This document shows positions 23,690-38,100 of a stretch of 64,000 bases of DNA, in pieces. A program made the translations under genes and the position numbers. Origin of the DNA: Chrysogorgia sp. JL179-B06 (Eukaryota; Cnidaria; Anthozoa; Scleralcyonacea; Chrysogorgiidae); contig JAYKKM010000226.1 of the NCBI GenBank assembly GCA_035772405.1, forward strand, positions 868,001 to 932,000, in the 5' to 3' direction. The notes below the pieces were generated by a model. The model did no database searches. It was not told where the DNA came from and worked only from the letters and a program-made list of their open reading frames with translations. Position 1 is the stretch's first letter, and every line of letters starts with the position of its first letter.

Positions 23690-24320
23690 CGAAATGACGT
23701 CACATAGACTATCGGTAGTAAAATTCGAAATTAAAATCAGCTATTATTTTTAAAATAAAGCATTATCGTAAGAGTTAGGGTTAGTATTAGGTTGAGTGAA
23801 TGTAACTATAGCACGCCATTTCTACGAGGTTAGGGTTAGGATTAGGGTAAGGTTTGGGTTGGACTATGTTTTAAATTTGGAAAGTCATATTTATATTAGA
23901 TATTTATATGGAAAGTCAGCCCCTTTTTCGGTATGTGTATATGTATGCTTTACTGACAACCGCTGCCCCCCAACAGGAGTAATATTGGGTCAAGGCAGTC
24001 AGATCAGAAGGAAGGCATTGCCAGGAATTAAGCATTGAGGGCGTGTGGACCCGATTTTTTAGAAGTTCCCTAGCTTATTACAACAAAAAGCGCCCTTAAC
24101 AAACCTTGTGACTGAACTACGTTTTTGCAACGCGCGCCAATGGTACGATGGTGCCTCCACTGAAAGAAACAAAGCTTCATAATGACGTCACATAGACTAT
24201 ATCTGTAGCAAAATTCGAAATTAAACGGCTATTATTTCTAAAAGAAAACATTATCGTAAGAGTTAGGGTCAGTATTAGGTTCAGGGTTAGGGTTAGGGTT
24301 AGGATTAAGGTTAGCATCAA
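23690..24320. repeat. Two direct ~110-bp repeats ending in telomere-like TTAGGG variants
   Basis: AATGACGTCACATAGACTAT, continuing to ATTATCGTAAGAGTTAGGGT, occurs at about 23,692-23,790 and again at 24,180-24,280 in the same orientation. Both copies run into degenerate TTAGGG-type units (23,775-23,870 and 24,262-24,312). Confidence 0.75.
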
Positions 24321-24436
24321 ATGTCATCGAAAAGCCAGTTGAATGACTAAGGTGAAGCTTGCATGGTTAGGGCTCCACTAGTCAACAAAATATAGCTAAA
24401 TGGTTTTGTCGTTTTATCACGTTCCTACACAATTCT

Positions 24437-24715
24437 ACCCTGGGTGCCAGTGGTTCTTCTTCGCTCGTTGGGAAATCTCCCGGTGTCCAGGTGGACCACG
24501 CCACCCCTGCGGCCCTGCTTGGACTTTCTCCCACAAATCATTTCGTGAACATTTCGGGAATTGTGTTACCCTGAACGAGCGAAGAAGAACCACTGCAGGC
24601 ACCCAGGGTAACACAATTCCCGAAATGTTCACGAAATTATTTGATTTGTGGGAGAAAGTCCAAGCAGGGGTGGCGTGGTCCACCTGGATACCGGGAGATT
24701 TCCCGGTGCAGGGCC
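24437..24715. repeat. Permuted inverted repeat of order A-B-A'-B'
   Basis: Segment A (24,437-24,471: CCCTGGGTGCCAGTGGTTCT.. to GAGCGAA..) and segment B (24,472-24,572: GGGAAATCTCCCGGTGTCCA.. to GGAATTGTGTTACC) are each followed later by their inverse. A' is at 24,575-24,611 and B' at 24,605-24,712. They therefore do not form one simple hairpin. Open frames across it, on either strand, reflect this symmetry and carry no domain. Confidence 0.8.
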
Positions 24716-27180
24716 CCAAGATCTTATGGGCCCCTAAAATCACTTCTACGCGCGACAGTCACGCGAATTTTAATCGCGAGAATGCTTAAAATTGCAATCT
24801 AGATACCTCAAATTTTCTAGTAAGATTCATCTAAGAATAGACAACCGTCCCTTTGACGAAAATATTTTGCTGTATGAAGTCTATTTGCAGTGACCGATAT
24901 TTTGAATTGAAGGATTCCTGCCACATAGAAAGTCATGAAGCTGGAATTACTTTAAAAAAAATTAGTTTTCAACGAAATTAGTTGGCCCTTGCAATTCAGT
25001 GTCTCCCGGCCCTTCGTTCGAGAGCCACGTCGCCGTCCATTAAACATGTATATGTTAAAAGGTAAAGGCTTAATTAAATAGGTACTGTCCGCAAGATTCA
25101 ATCGCTATCCGCAAGTATCAGTCGCTATTTGCCATTTAACTGTTGACACTTGACAGTCATATTACATGCGCCTAACTCTCATCTGTGCTCTCATGGGAGA
25201 CCATGAAGCTGATAGATATATATCGAAGAGCTCTCTAAACCCCTGAATCCAACTGTGATCGAGAATTTCACTTAACATTCTTAAGAGTTGCTAAGGAAAC
25301 CTAGCATAATGTAGCATTTGCGTGGGTTGACCTCTATTGACCTAATTTTATTTACAGTCTCCCAGAGATATTTCAGATATACTAGACCTCATGAACATCT
25401 ATAGTATAGAGTACTAGACTTAATAAATACGTTGTGTCGACTTTCATGGACGGTATGTTTTATATCCAAGGAGGAAATCTCCAATCTTATGGTGTTTCTT
25501 GTGTGTTTCAGGATTATATCCTACCAAAAAGGTAATTATAATATAATTACAACATTATTTTAATATTATGTTTATTTTAAAAATCACTGGTTACGCCGCG
25601 ACCATGACATGCGAAACTGCGGATTAAACCGGCATATTGTAATCGCGTGTCTCATACTTTCATTGCTTACTTGTCCAGTTGTCCTTCTATATAGCTATGA
25701 TAGCGACACGTCAATCGTTGACTTTTACAAGCTAAAGAGCTATAAGTCACCCCGGAGTTCATTCATAATTATCATAGAGCAGCAATTTTAAAATAGATTT
25801 GTGCTATAGTCCCGCCTATTATGTTTACCCTTATCCGGCCTGCATTGACGTTTATAATTTCTACGGCGTTTTAAAAGCGGAAAAGTCTCGACATTTAATT
25901 ATGTGATACTCTCGGTAACGTTATATAAATTAGTCGCTCCGTATGAAGTTTTGTACGGCGCGTTTTAATAGCAGAATATTCATAATTATAGCGCGCCGGT
26001 AGCGGAAAACAGTTAGCACAATGCATGAATACGATTATAAAAGTGACATCCATGCACCATGTAGAAAGCCTTAAGTATCCACTTCATAAAATTACTCAAA
26101 TAGCAATTTCCACACTTCAAGTCAAAGTCTTGCACATCTAAGCCACCGTTATACTGAAAAAAAACGTGAAAATTGGCACCGTTGCACTCATGCCTGAAGT
26201 GGGAAAACTGGGAAATCACAACGTGCAAAATATAACACAGTGCATGCAGGATTATAACGTTCAGGTATACTACAGGACTTGTTACAGGTTATGTACTTTA
26301 ATAGGTCAAGATGTAGGTTTAATACATATATCTTTGTTAAGTTTCAAAGCTGTTTAACATCATAGGAATTTTTGGGGATACCGAATATCAAGTATTATTA
26401 GAGAAATATTTTGATATACCTCCCAGATAGTCATCTTGTATCTGGAATGTCAACTGAAAAAACGACGTTTAATAAATTACTTAATTATATATAATTGTGT
26501 TTCGATCGTTTTGATGTCATAATCTTTTAATTAAGAGCAGATTAAATTAAAAGAGAGAATTTAATGTTCTCTTCCAATTTTATTGTAACTGTGTGCTTTA
26601 CGATATTGTGCAATGATATTGGTGGTGGTGATAGATAACAAGCGTTAACAATTTATAGTCACTGTAATAATAGTCCGCTCGGTACTCTCTGTATGAAGGT
26701 ACAGTAATGACCAGCTCAAACGCTCTTCGTCTCGCGATTAATCCATGTATAAATATGCAGCTAGGATTCAGCCCGAAACGTCATCGATTCACGCAGGCTA
26801 AATGCTGCCTATTAAAACTCGTTATAGATTGGCTTCCGCGCTAGGTTACAACTCCTACAAGGTGCAGGGCGCTTTAATATATACTACATGGCAAGCAAAG
26901 TGCTTGAACAGCAAAGTGTCCCTTGCGTGCGTTTTCGGTCTTCCCCCCGCCCTTCAAGAGCCGCTACGGCAGGCTACTGCGGAGGAGGCACACTGTCACA
27001 GCTAAAGCTATATGCCTATATCGACCACTGATGATGATCATTCAACGATTGCACATGAATAGTTGTTGAGATCATATGTTGATGTATATATAAGACATAC
27101 ATAAGCGTTGTTCTGCGTAGGTAAAATAGAAATACAATTCGAATACTCTAAAAGGTTGGTTAATGTTTCGATCGAAGGTG
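24716..27180. other. No gene recognised
   Basis: This is AT-rich intergenic sequence. Short open frames show no recognisable motif, and no repeat ends were seen. Confidence 0.4.
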
Positions 27181-27214
27181 TGGAAAAATTGTACCTCCAT
27201 CTCGGCCAAGGCCG

Positions 27215-27240
27215 CAAGATGATGATGATGATGATGATAG
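27215..27240. repeat. Short ATG trinucleotide microsatellite
   Basis: About seven or eight GAT/ATG units lie in a row next to a GGCCAAGGCC dyad. Confidence 0.85.
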
Positions 27241-27467
27241 AGTATTCATGTCGATGTATATATGATCTGCTGTGACAATGCTCAACACACGAAAACACAA
27301 CTCATAAGATTCTATAAATTCTATAGACCAATAAATCAGGGACCCTCTTTATTATAATCCAAACTGCAACAGACAAAGTCAACGGACATCAAAATAATCT
27401 TATAATCCGTTTCTAATTTCACATATTGGCAATTATACAGTCCACTAATTTGGTCATCACATTACGC

Positions 27468-27556
27468 AATGTTAATCCTAACCCTAACCTCATTCCTAAT
27501 CTTAACCCTAACCTTGATCCTAACCTTGATCCTAACCTTAAACCTAACCCTAACCG
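27468..27556. repeat. Degenerate telomere-like CCTAAC stretch
   Basis: Units of the form CCTAACCCTAACC, CCTTGATCCTAACC and CCTTAAACCTAACC run for about 90 bases. It resembles interstitial telomeric sequence but most units are imperfect. Confidence 0.75.
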
Positions 27557-29141
27557 TAGCTATCCATAACCTAACGAAAAATAAAAAAACAGAAAAACCA
27601 GAAAGGCGCAAAATGTGATGGCGCAAAATTTAATTCAAACTGTCACGAGTTATGCTTTCGTAAGCCCGTATGTCATGGAAAGCTGCCTGTAGTGCCAGAC
27701 ATTGTGTCGGATCAAACTTCAAAGATAATATTTTAAACGTTTAAAACACTCATTTGTGCTTTATATTTTGTTCTGTTATTTGTTCAATTATTTATATATG
27801 TCATGAAAGAGCGCACGATAGATAAATCATAGTAAAGTAAGAATGTAAAAACAAGTTAGAAAATTAAAGATTTCAAGCATGCTGAGAATGGACAAAACAA
27901 ACATTAACAATTTGTTATAACTCTTGTCATTTTGTGTCAATTAATGATTTATTGTACGTTGTTTTGGTATTGCCTGGTAAATTAGCTGTCAACAAGTGAA
28001 CAATTTTGAGTTTATTTAATTTACCGTTCGTAAAAGTTAAAAACTTAAAATAATATTACATAATATGGAGTATATATAGTCTCGTGCGTATAGGTAGTTG
28101 CGTGGAGGCGTTAGATGAACTGAAACTGGAAGACTATGAATCATATATAACATATATTGTACGTAGTCTACATAATATATTAGTCAACTAAAATATTTCT
28201 CAGGCTGTGAAGGAAATACAACCGTAACTTGGGTCGCGTGAGTGCTTGAGTGAAGGTTACACTATGGTTACGTTTACACCTTGTAATAAACAATTGTCAC
28301 AATCGAGGTGAAGAAGCACGCGATGGTCTCCAAGGTATGATTCAAGGTATGATCGGGTTACCTGGAACCTTTTTTAGACCGTGGTGGCAGAACTAGAGAA
28401 TGTTCGAATGACATGTAGATCTTATAGCAGTGAGTGATATGATATTTATATTTCACTCTGGTAATATCGTCCAAACTTCCGCTATTAAAAGAACATCAAG
28501 AGTTGAAGTCATAAGTGACCGTCCCCTATGCTACCGTGATTTGAAGATGGCCAAAGTATCAGCGATTCGAAAGCATTTGTCACTAAGGTTTTCAATAGGT
28601 ATATAAAAGAGAAGTCATTAATATTTCCGTCTCGGTCTTTTGGGTTTGACTCCTCCCCTAAACATAATGATATTATCCACACCTGATTGACGTGTCGAAG
28701 CAAGTTCAGGATAGTCCCGTGGGGGGTTGCATAAATCTTCCGTTGATACAAATAAATTAGATAAACATTAGGGAATTTAACGTTGTTGAATCTAGTCGTG
28801 GTCATTTATACCTCGTAAATCGTAATGGTAATATGTGCGCTGATGTAAAAGGAAGGATATTCAAGTGTGTTTTGCGGATAGAAGCAGTGACGCCGAAGAT
28901 CATATTTGAATCATCACATAGATGTCATACTGCGAGGTAGCAGGGATTTAGTAGATTCATTGTTATATTGTTATGTGTGTGGATACAGTATACTCGACAT
29001 GGTGCTTATGATATGACTAAATTTAATGTAAACTACATTTACCTCTTCATAGATTATAAAGCTATGTTTGGTGGACCTCGCTTGTTGTGGTTATTATGGC
29101 CAAGGGCAACGAAGCATACAACTATAAGTCATGCCATTATC
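27557..29141. other. Upstream region and 5' leader of the Fat-type gene
   Basis: No coding domain is seen. The frame of the Fat-type gene is already open from 28,968, but the residues before 29,142 do not look like a secreted-protein start. A promoter cannot be assigned by eye. Confidence 0.4.
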
Positions 29142-32100
29142 ATGAGAGCAGTGTTTGTATTATGTTGTTTTTACTCTGTATCATGTTCTTTGGATGTGAC
29201 TTTTCATGTGAAGGAAGAGAGTCAATCTGGCGTAACCGTCGGGAATCTATCTCTTATTACAGCAAGCTATCGCAGTTACGAACTTGAAAGACAATCAGCT
29301 TATTCGAATTATTTTGCTTACGACAAAAGGACAGGTATGGTCACCACAACTAGAGTAATTGACAGAGATGTTCTATCAGGCGTGTGTCGGAGCAGTGGAT
29401 CAGAGTTGGGAGTGATTTTGTTTGTTTCGTCAAAACACGGCGAAAGTCAGATAAGTGCTAAAGTGATTATTGCTGATATAAATGACAACAGTCCGAAGTT
29501 CGCTTCACCGACAGTTTCGATCGAAATTTCTGAAGAAAGTGTTGTAGGTCATGCAGTACGATTATCAACGGCAACAGATCCAGACTGTGGGTCAAACGGG
29601 ACAGTCTCGGAATATTTAATAAGGGAAGGAAACGAATCTGGTTCCTTTCGTTTGCAGTTTTTCAACGACAATAAATTAAATTTGGTACTATTAAAAATGC
29701 TTGATAGAGAAACAGAAGAATTTCACGTATTACACATATCAGCATGTGATAATGGCAGCCCTGTGAGGTGTAGCTCTTTTCTGTTAAATGTCACTGTCAG
29801 TGATTACAACGACAACAAGCCCTTGTTTCACAATATTCCTCTTAGGATCCCAGTAAAAGAGCAGTGTGAATCTGGAAGATTCATTCTAACTTTAAATGTG
29901 ACTGATGCAGATAGTGGGAGTAATGCCATATTTAGCTTATCAATAAAAGATGATGCCCTCACACAGGGATTTAAAACTAGCCAGCTATTCCAAATTAACA
30001 CAACTAGCCAAGAACTCATGACTACTAAATGTTTAACATATAAAAAGGATATTACATCGTACATTGTTGTGATCCAAGCAAAAGATCGTGGCCATCCTGC
30101 ACAACATAGTGATGTGACCATTCAAATTGATGTGGTGGACATCAATGACCATAGCCCCATCCTAACAGAAAACCTATTCTTGCCCATTGAAGAGAATGAA
30201 GAGAGACATTATGCTGGACTAATTTATGTTGAAGATGATGATGCTGGGGAAAATGCAAATATTACTTTGGAAATAATTTCTGGAAATCCAAATCATAAGT
30301 TTTATCTTGAAAGATCAGCAGATACAATTTTCTTTTTAAAACTCAATGGAACATTAGATCGTGAAGAAATTGCAGAGTATAATCTCACAATTCTGGGTTT
30401 TGACCATGGTTTCCCTCAACGTTCAACCACTCACAGTATTATTATACCAGTAACTGATGCAAATGACAATATTCCAATCTGCCAGAATCCAGAAATTCAT
30501 ATATCCATCTCAGAATCTGTACCAATTGGTTCTTTTGTGGCAATTATCCATGCTGTGGACAAAGATGAAGGAAAAAACAGTAAAGTGAAATATAGTCTTG
30601 CTGATGAAAAATATAACAGATTTTTTAAAATTGTGGAACATTCTGGATTGTTAACTACCAATTATCAACTGGATCATGAAACCCAAGCTATGTTTGGATT
30701 AAAAGTTCTTCTTCAAGACAGTGGGAAAAATCCATTATCATCTTCTTGTTCATTAACAGTTAATATTACAGATGTTAATGATAACATACCTTTATTTACA
30801 AGTACAACTTTCAATGTTTCCATTCCTGAAGATACTATGGTTGGTTTTATAGTTCTTAAATTAACTGCTTCAGATTCAGACAAAGGAGATAATTCTAAGC
30901 TTACTTTTGATCTGTTATTTCCAACTCCTCTAATCATCAAGACCTTTTATTTGAACAGTTCAACAGGAATAATTCAGACTTTACTACCATTGGACAGAGA
31001 GATTCAGGATTTTTATCAATTTAATGTTTCTGTTCAAGACCATGGAAGCCCACGTTTATCTTCAACTGCAGTTGTCAATATTCGAGTTTTGGATATCAAT
31101 GACAATCCACCAATTATGTACCCAAAGAATTATTATTCAAACATCCCTGCGAACAAAACTTATGGATTTTTCACTACAATTACTGCAACGGATATTGATA
31201 GTGGTGAAAATGGCTCAGTTTTGTATAAGGTAGTTCAGAGTGAACCTAACAATATATTTCTAATTGATGCAAAAACTGGCATGATTACCACTTCCACTCC
31301 ATTGGATAACCAGACAAGTTATACTGTGGAAATAGTAGCAGAAGATGGTCAAGGGATTTCTTCTAACTTGTCAACACTGCAAATCACTGTCCTGACTGGA
31401 CAGGATACACCGCAATTTGAGATGGAACTGTACACTTTTAATGTTGAAGAGAATGTTGAAGTTGGTACCTACATTGGAGTTGTAGATGCAACTTGGAAGC
31501 CAAACAATGGTGCTATTTCATACATTATATATAATGGTGATCCAAATGGTGTATTTTCTATAAACGATAAAGGTGAAATAAGAACATTGAGGCAAATGGA
31601 CAGTGAAAAACAAAGACAGTTCAGTTTGAAGGTTGTGGCAAAGACACCTGGACCTACGATTCTTATTGCATGGACTACTGTGAACATTATTGTTGAAGAT
31701 GTTAATGATAACCCACCAACATTTTCACACCCAATACAAGGCATCACAATTGAGGATATTACTGCTGTTGGTTCTATCATTTACAAAGCAACTGCATTTG
31801 ATCCTGATTTGGATATTGGTGGTATTGTAAAGTATGAACTTTTGTATGACTATGATAAAACTTTTGATATTGATCACAATACTGGCAATGTATTCATGGC
31901 TGGAAGTTTATCGAAACTATCGAACATTGATTCTGTGTTGAAGATAATTGCAACAGATTGGGGCCTTCCGAACCTCACCTCAATCCTGCACCTTACAGTC
32001 AATGTAATCAAAGTAAACACTCAGCCACCATTGTTTCAATCAAATTTTACCCTGGTACAACTGACGAAAAATGCTCCTATCAATCAACCATTCCTGAATG

Positions 32101-35100
32101 TTACTGTCTCATATCCAGATGGTGGAGTAAACAACAAAGTATATTTTCATTTATCTGGTGTCGGTAATGAGATAGGCTACTTTGGAATTTTTCCTAATGG
32201 AATGTTATATGTGCAACAATCATTACTACTGTGTACACAGTCAATGTTTTTATTGGAAGTTATTGCTACAGATACAGGACTTCCTCCACTGAACTCGTCA
32301 ACTCTAGTGAATGTTTCTCTGGTAAGCCCAAGTGAATATCAGCCACTTTTTAAAAGGAATATTTTCAAGTTTGAAGTTAATGAGAATGAGAATATTGGTA
32401 CCTTAGTTGGAAAACTGGATCTTGTGAGAAACGCTGCCATTGCTTTGGTTCAGGAACACCCAGACTTCACTTTTGACCTCGTAAACTACGAAATCCGAAC
32501 CCGAAAAGTTCTTGACCGCGAGATGCTGCATTACGTGACAGGAAGCAATAGCTACACACTTTATGCAAGAGCTACTTACAGGGATCAAACTGATTCAGTT
32601 GAAGAATTGGCCACAGTTTTTATCAAAGTGAAGGATCAAAATGACAATAAACCTGTTTTTAGCCGCTCTATATATTCCCTCCAAGTGCTGGGGGATGAAA
32701 AACCTGGAACAAGCATTTTAAAATTGCAAACATCAGACCAAGATGAAGCAGAGAATGCAAAAATGAAATTTGCTATTACTAATTCATCTGTTCCTGGAAC
32801 ATTTGTAGTTGATGAAAATGGCTACGTCGCTTTGAATAGAAAGCTTGAGAAATTATCCCGCTACAATATAACAGTTCAAGTTACAAACGTTGCTTTTCCT
32901 TATTCACATTCAAAGTGTTTTGTTGAAGTAGTGGTCAAGGATGTGAATAACAACCCACCTGAGTTCAGTAAGCCTTTGATTATCATTACTGTAAAGGAGA
33001 GCTTTCCTTTACGACACAATGTTTTTCAAGTTTCTGCAAGCGATAAAGACATCGGTCGAAGTAGCAGATTGGCGTATAGCATTACTGGTGGAAATACAGA
33101 AAGTATTTTTAAAATCGATCGCGAGTCTGGTGAAATAATTTTAATGAGAGAATTAGACTTTGAGACACAGAAACGTTATGTGTTAAATATTACAGCAGTG
33201 GATAGCGGTGTTCTTCCATTGTTTTCAACGCAAAGCGTCATTTTGAATGTTGCAGACGTAAATGATAACCCTCCATGTTTTGTGAACTGCACCTCTACAT
33301 TACGTATTCAAGAGAATATCACCGTGGAATCAGCGATAGGGAAATGCCTTGCCAAGGATATAGACACTGGTGTTAATGGAAAGATTAGCTACAGTATATC
33401 TGGCGAAAACCCCAAAGGCGGTTTCTTTAGAATTGATTCCAATACTGGAGTTGTGTATACGAAAAAACCTTTGGATCGTGAACAGTTTCAAAGTCACCAG
33501 ATTCATATCAAGGCCGAAGATAAAGCTGTGCCGATAACCTCTCGACTTAGCTGCATCAAAACGGTTTCAATCAGTTTAGAGGATGTCAACGATAACTTTC
33601 CACGTTTTACATCCCCTCCTGCCGTATCCTTTAATCCACGTGCGGAAAGTGGCGACTATCTTATGACGCTCACTGCACGTGACCCAGACATCGGTTTGAA
33701 CGGCAATGTTACGTTTAAAAAAGGAGCAAGTGAGGACACTAACATCTTCAAGATTAACAGCAATGGCCGTATTGTTTTTGCAAGGAAATCGACTGCTGGT
33801 AAACTTATTTACGTGTTGAATGTAATTGCCAGTGATCTGGGAACACCACCTAAGGAAACATCTCAACAATTGACCGTTTTCGCTGCAGGCGGAAGCGGAC
33901 TGTCGTTTCGTGAGAGTAAGTACTCCGTTAGCGTCGTCGAGAATAAACCAACAGGAACATTACTAATCAATGTTATTGCAGACGTTGCGCCTCAAATTGT
34001 GTATTTTATGACAGCAGACAACAGCGAAGGACAACTTGTTATAAATTCAACTACTGGAGATATTTCTACAAATGCACGTCTTGACAGGGAAGGCCGACCA
34101 GGACATGAGATACACCTTGTGATTTACGCCGTCGATATAAATGGTAAGCTTCCTAACACTACATCTGTCGGCGTGAGTATCACGATTTTAGACGAAAACG
34201 ACAATGTTCCCACGTTTTCACAGGAAGGCTATGTGAGGAAGATTCCCGAAGACGCGAAAAATGACAGCCATATCTTAACATTGGATGCTCGCGATGACGA
34301 CCAAGGAAGAAATGGTTCTGTTGTCTTTAATATAGTTGATGGAAATGACGGACATTTTCATATAAAAAAGAACACAGGTGAAGTCTATTTAGCGCATGCG
34401 CTGGACCATGAACTACGATCTTCGTATATTCTTAATGTGACCGCATCAGATCTTGGAGAACCTCCTTTAAGTTCATGGAGTACTGTTATTATCAATGTTT
34501 TGGATGTTAATGACAATAACCCTGTCTTTAAAAGAACAAATTACTCGTTTACTGTGATGGAGAATTCACCAATTGGTACTGTACTTGGAGAAACAGTTGC
34601 AATCGACCGTGATTCTAAAGACAATGGACGGATTTTGTACACTTTAGACGGCGAAGATTCAAAATTGTTTTCCGTCGATGCGCAAAGTGGTATTTTAAGG
34701 ACAACGTTCGTGTTTGATAGAGAGAAGATTGACGTTTATCTTATAAAGGTAGTTGCTACGGATCAAGGAAAACATTTTCAACGTTCAACCAACGTCTTTG
34801 TCTACATCAGTATCTTGGATGAAAATGACAATAGCCCTACTTTTAACGGCCACCAACCTTTCAAAGTCACTGTGCCGGAGAATTCAGTTATTGGAACCTC
34901 TATTTTAACCTTGACTGCTAATGATAAAGACATTGGCCTTAATTCTAAACTTACTTACTCCATATCTGGTGGAAACAATGCTCGACCATTTGGGATATCT
35001 TCAAATGGTACACTCTTTACGGCGTCCATTCTTGACAGAGAGACTAACGATAACTATGTTCTTCAAGTGACTGTTTCAAACACACACTCCGACTTCTGGA

Positions 35101-38100
35101 TGCAACGATCTTCTACCGTAAGTGTCTTTGTGAATGTATTGGACTTCAACGACGAGATCCCATCTTTTCGATCAGCAGACCTCGTGCACGTGCGAGAAGA
35201 CCAAAAATTAGGTCAAACATTTACAACCGTGGTTGCTGTTGACAGAGATATGGGTCTAAATGGGCAAATAGTCTATGAACTGCAAGGAGTTCGGGCAAAC
35301 GAATTTTTTCAAATTAATCGTTATTCTGGCGCGCTGAGCCTCAAGCAAGCATTGGATCGGGAGAAGATAACATCAGGGTATATTAATGTAACCGTTGAAG
35401 CCAAAGATCGTGGAAAATCTCCAAAGTTCAAACGTCGTAACATTAAAATAATTATTGACGATGTAAACGACAATAGTCCAGTGTTTTACGCGCACGAAGT
35501 CCAAGCGAGAGTGTACGAAAATATTTCCATTGGTACGGAACTTATAAATATAACCGCTGTTGATATTGACCAAGGGCGTAACGGACAGGTGGAATATGCT
35601 TTTCTTGATGGCAATGTAAATAGTACATTTGACATTCACCCTATTGATGGTATTATTAGAGTGGTTAAACCATTGGACAGAGAGAGTTTAAAAAGTTACC
35701 AACTTGACATCAAAGCTTTTGACTTAGGAAAACCACGACGAGAGAATGTAACGGTGTTTCATGTTGACGTAATTGACATTAATGACAATCCACCTCGCTT
35801 TCAACTACCTCGTGTTACGAAGTACATCAAGGAAAACGTTAACTTTGTTCAAAACGTGGCTACTTTTACTGCAACTGACGATGATGAAGGAAGAAATGGT
35901 GAAATTATATACAGTATTGTGTATAAGTCAAAGACTCCGTTTCTTAATATTAATGATAGCAATGGAGTCGTTTCATTGATTTCTCCTTTGGATAGAGAAA
36001 GGCAGTCAAGGTATTCACTCCTGATAGAAGCTAAAGATAAAGGAATTCCTCAGCTGAAAGCACGATCCATTCTAACCATAATAGTCGAAGATGAGAATGA
36101 TCATAGCCCATTATTTGTCAACTCGGACTTGAAGGAGAGTATCTTGGAAGGTTCCCATGTCGGCTCAAGGCTTTGTGTTATGAATGCAACTGATCTAGAT
36201 TATGGTTCAAACGGAAAGATCACGTACAGTTTAGAACATGATTTTAGTCGATTTAGGATTGATTCTAAGACCGGGGAAATCTTTACCACGGCTGAGTTGG
36301 ATCGAGAACTGCATGGCTCGCTGTTCAAGCTCGTTGTTAAGGCGCAAGATGGGGGAAATCCAAAACGTGTCACGTTTGGTAGTGTTACTGGGTTTATTGA
36401 GGACATCGATGATAATAAACCGAACTTTAAATCACCAAAATACACAGCTTATATTCGTGTCAGTGCTCCAAGTGAAACGTTTGTTGTAGCTGTTATGGCC
36501 ATTGATAAAGATGAAGGATCAAATGGGAAAGTTGTGTATGGAATAAAAAATGGTTCTGTGCTATTTTACGTGGAGCCAGACACTGGAAACATTTTAACAA
36601 AAAGTCCAATGCCTTCATCAAGTACGAGGTTTACTTTGCATATTCAAGCAATTAACCCTAAGACATACCGCGAAGATGCTATAACAACTGTGGATATCTT
36701 TGTGAGCGGACATCCCTTTTCCGTTTTTGACATTCCCAACCGCGTATTCAACATTTCTGAAGATACAAAACCAGGTTACCATATAGTTTGTGTTAAGGCC
36801 ACTGATGATCCGGCATTTCATATTGCCAGCGGGAATTTAGATGAGCAGTTTTCTCTCAATTTAATCTCGGGAAACTTAACGTTGAACAAAATGTTGGACT
36901 ACGAAAAAAAACGCAATTACTCACTTTGGCTTAAAGCAAGTTTGAACACTGACTATTCAACGTATGTCAACATCCAGGTATTCGTCGTTGATGTGAATGA
37001 CAATAAACCTATCTTTCAAGAATCTCACTATGAAGCCTACGTCACCGAAAGTCCTATGCCGAATGCAAAGGTAACTCGGATTGTTGCCGAAGATTACGAT
37101 TCAGGATTTTTTGGTTTGGTGAAGTATAGCATCGTTGAAACATCTGCGCGAGCTTGGTTCCACATTGATAAAGACACAGGCGATGTATATACAAAGCAAG
37201 GAATTGATCGAGAGCAAATTCCGTCATTTAATTTCACCGTTCAAGCCGAAGACCTTGGCTTTCCTCCAGAAATTAACGTGGCTACGGTACGTGTAAACAT
37301 TGTTGACGCTAATGATAATCCACCAATATTTGACGAGATATCCCCAGTTTATGTCAAAGAAGACGCATCACCAACGTTGCTTGTAACAACAGTCTCTGTC
37401 GAAGATAAAGATGAAACATCTCATCATTATTTTTTACTCGCATCGGATGGCAACTACGACACGACATTCACCATTGACAGATTAACTGGAGATGTTTTTC
37501 TTAACAAGAGACTTAACAGAGAAAACGTTGCCACATATCCGCTTACAGTAATTGTGACTGACGGAAAGTTTACTCGCAATGCTTCGTTAAATGTGATAAT
37601 ACTCGATGTGGACGACAATGCACCCAAGTTCCTTAAATCAGTTTATTATGTTAAAATCCTAGAATTGATGCCTATTGGAAGTGCGATCATTAATCTCAAT
37701 GCTTCTGATGATGACATTGGTCCAAATGCTGATGTTGTGTACTCTTTAATACGTACACCAACAAGTGACAAATTTCGTATTAACTGGATGGGAATAATCA
37801 CTATTGCCTCTCAATTTCAATTCATCAAATCAGAAAATGGGGATTTTGGTAATCCAAGTGAATACAACGTAACAGTTGTGGCCGAGAATCCTTCCCACCC
37901 ATTCGATAAAGCCATTGCAACTGTCATAATTGAAGTTATGGACGCCAACGATCACTCCCCAGAATTCGAGAAAAAGGATTACTTTGTATTTGTTTCTAAT
38001 GTGTCAAAGAGGGGAGACATTGTTCTGGTTGTGAAGGCCACAGATGTATATGATGTCGGACATAACAGCGAAGTTTTATACGAAGTTATTGGCGGAAACG

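Noticed and set aside
24400..24789. Pair of mirror-image ORFs on opposite strands
   Set aside because: They come from the inverted-repeat structure; there is no domain, and the two strands read the same sequence.
28968..29141. Upstream ATG of the Fat-type gene as the true start
   Set aside because: The added 58 residues carry no signal peptide, while the ATG at 29,142 opens a standard one.
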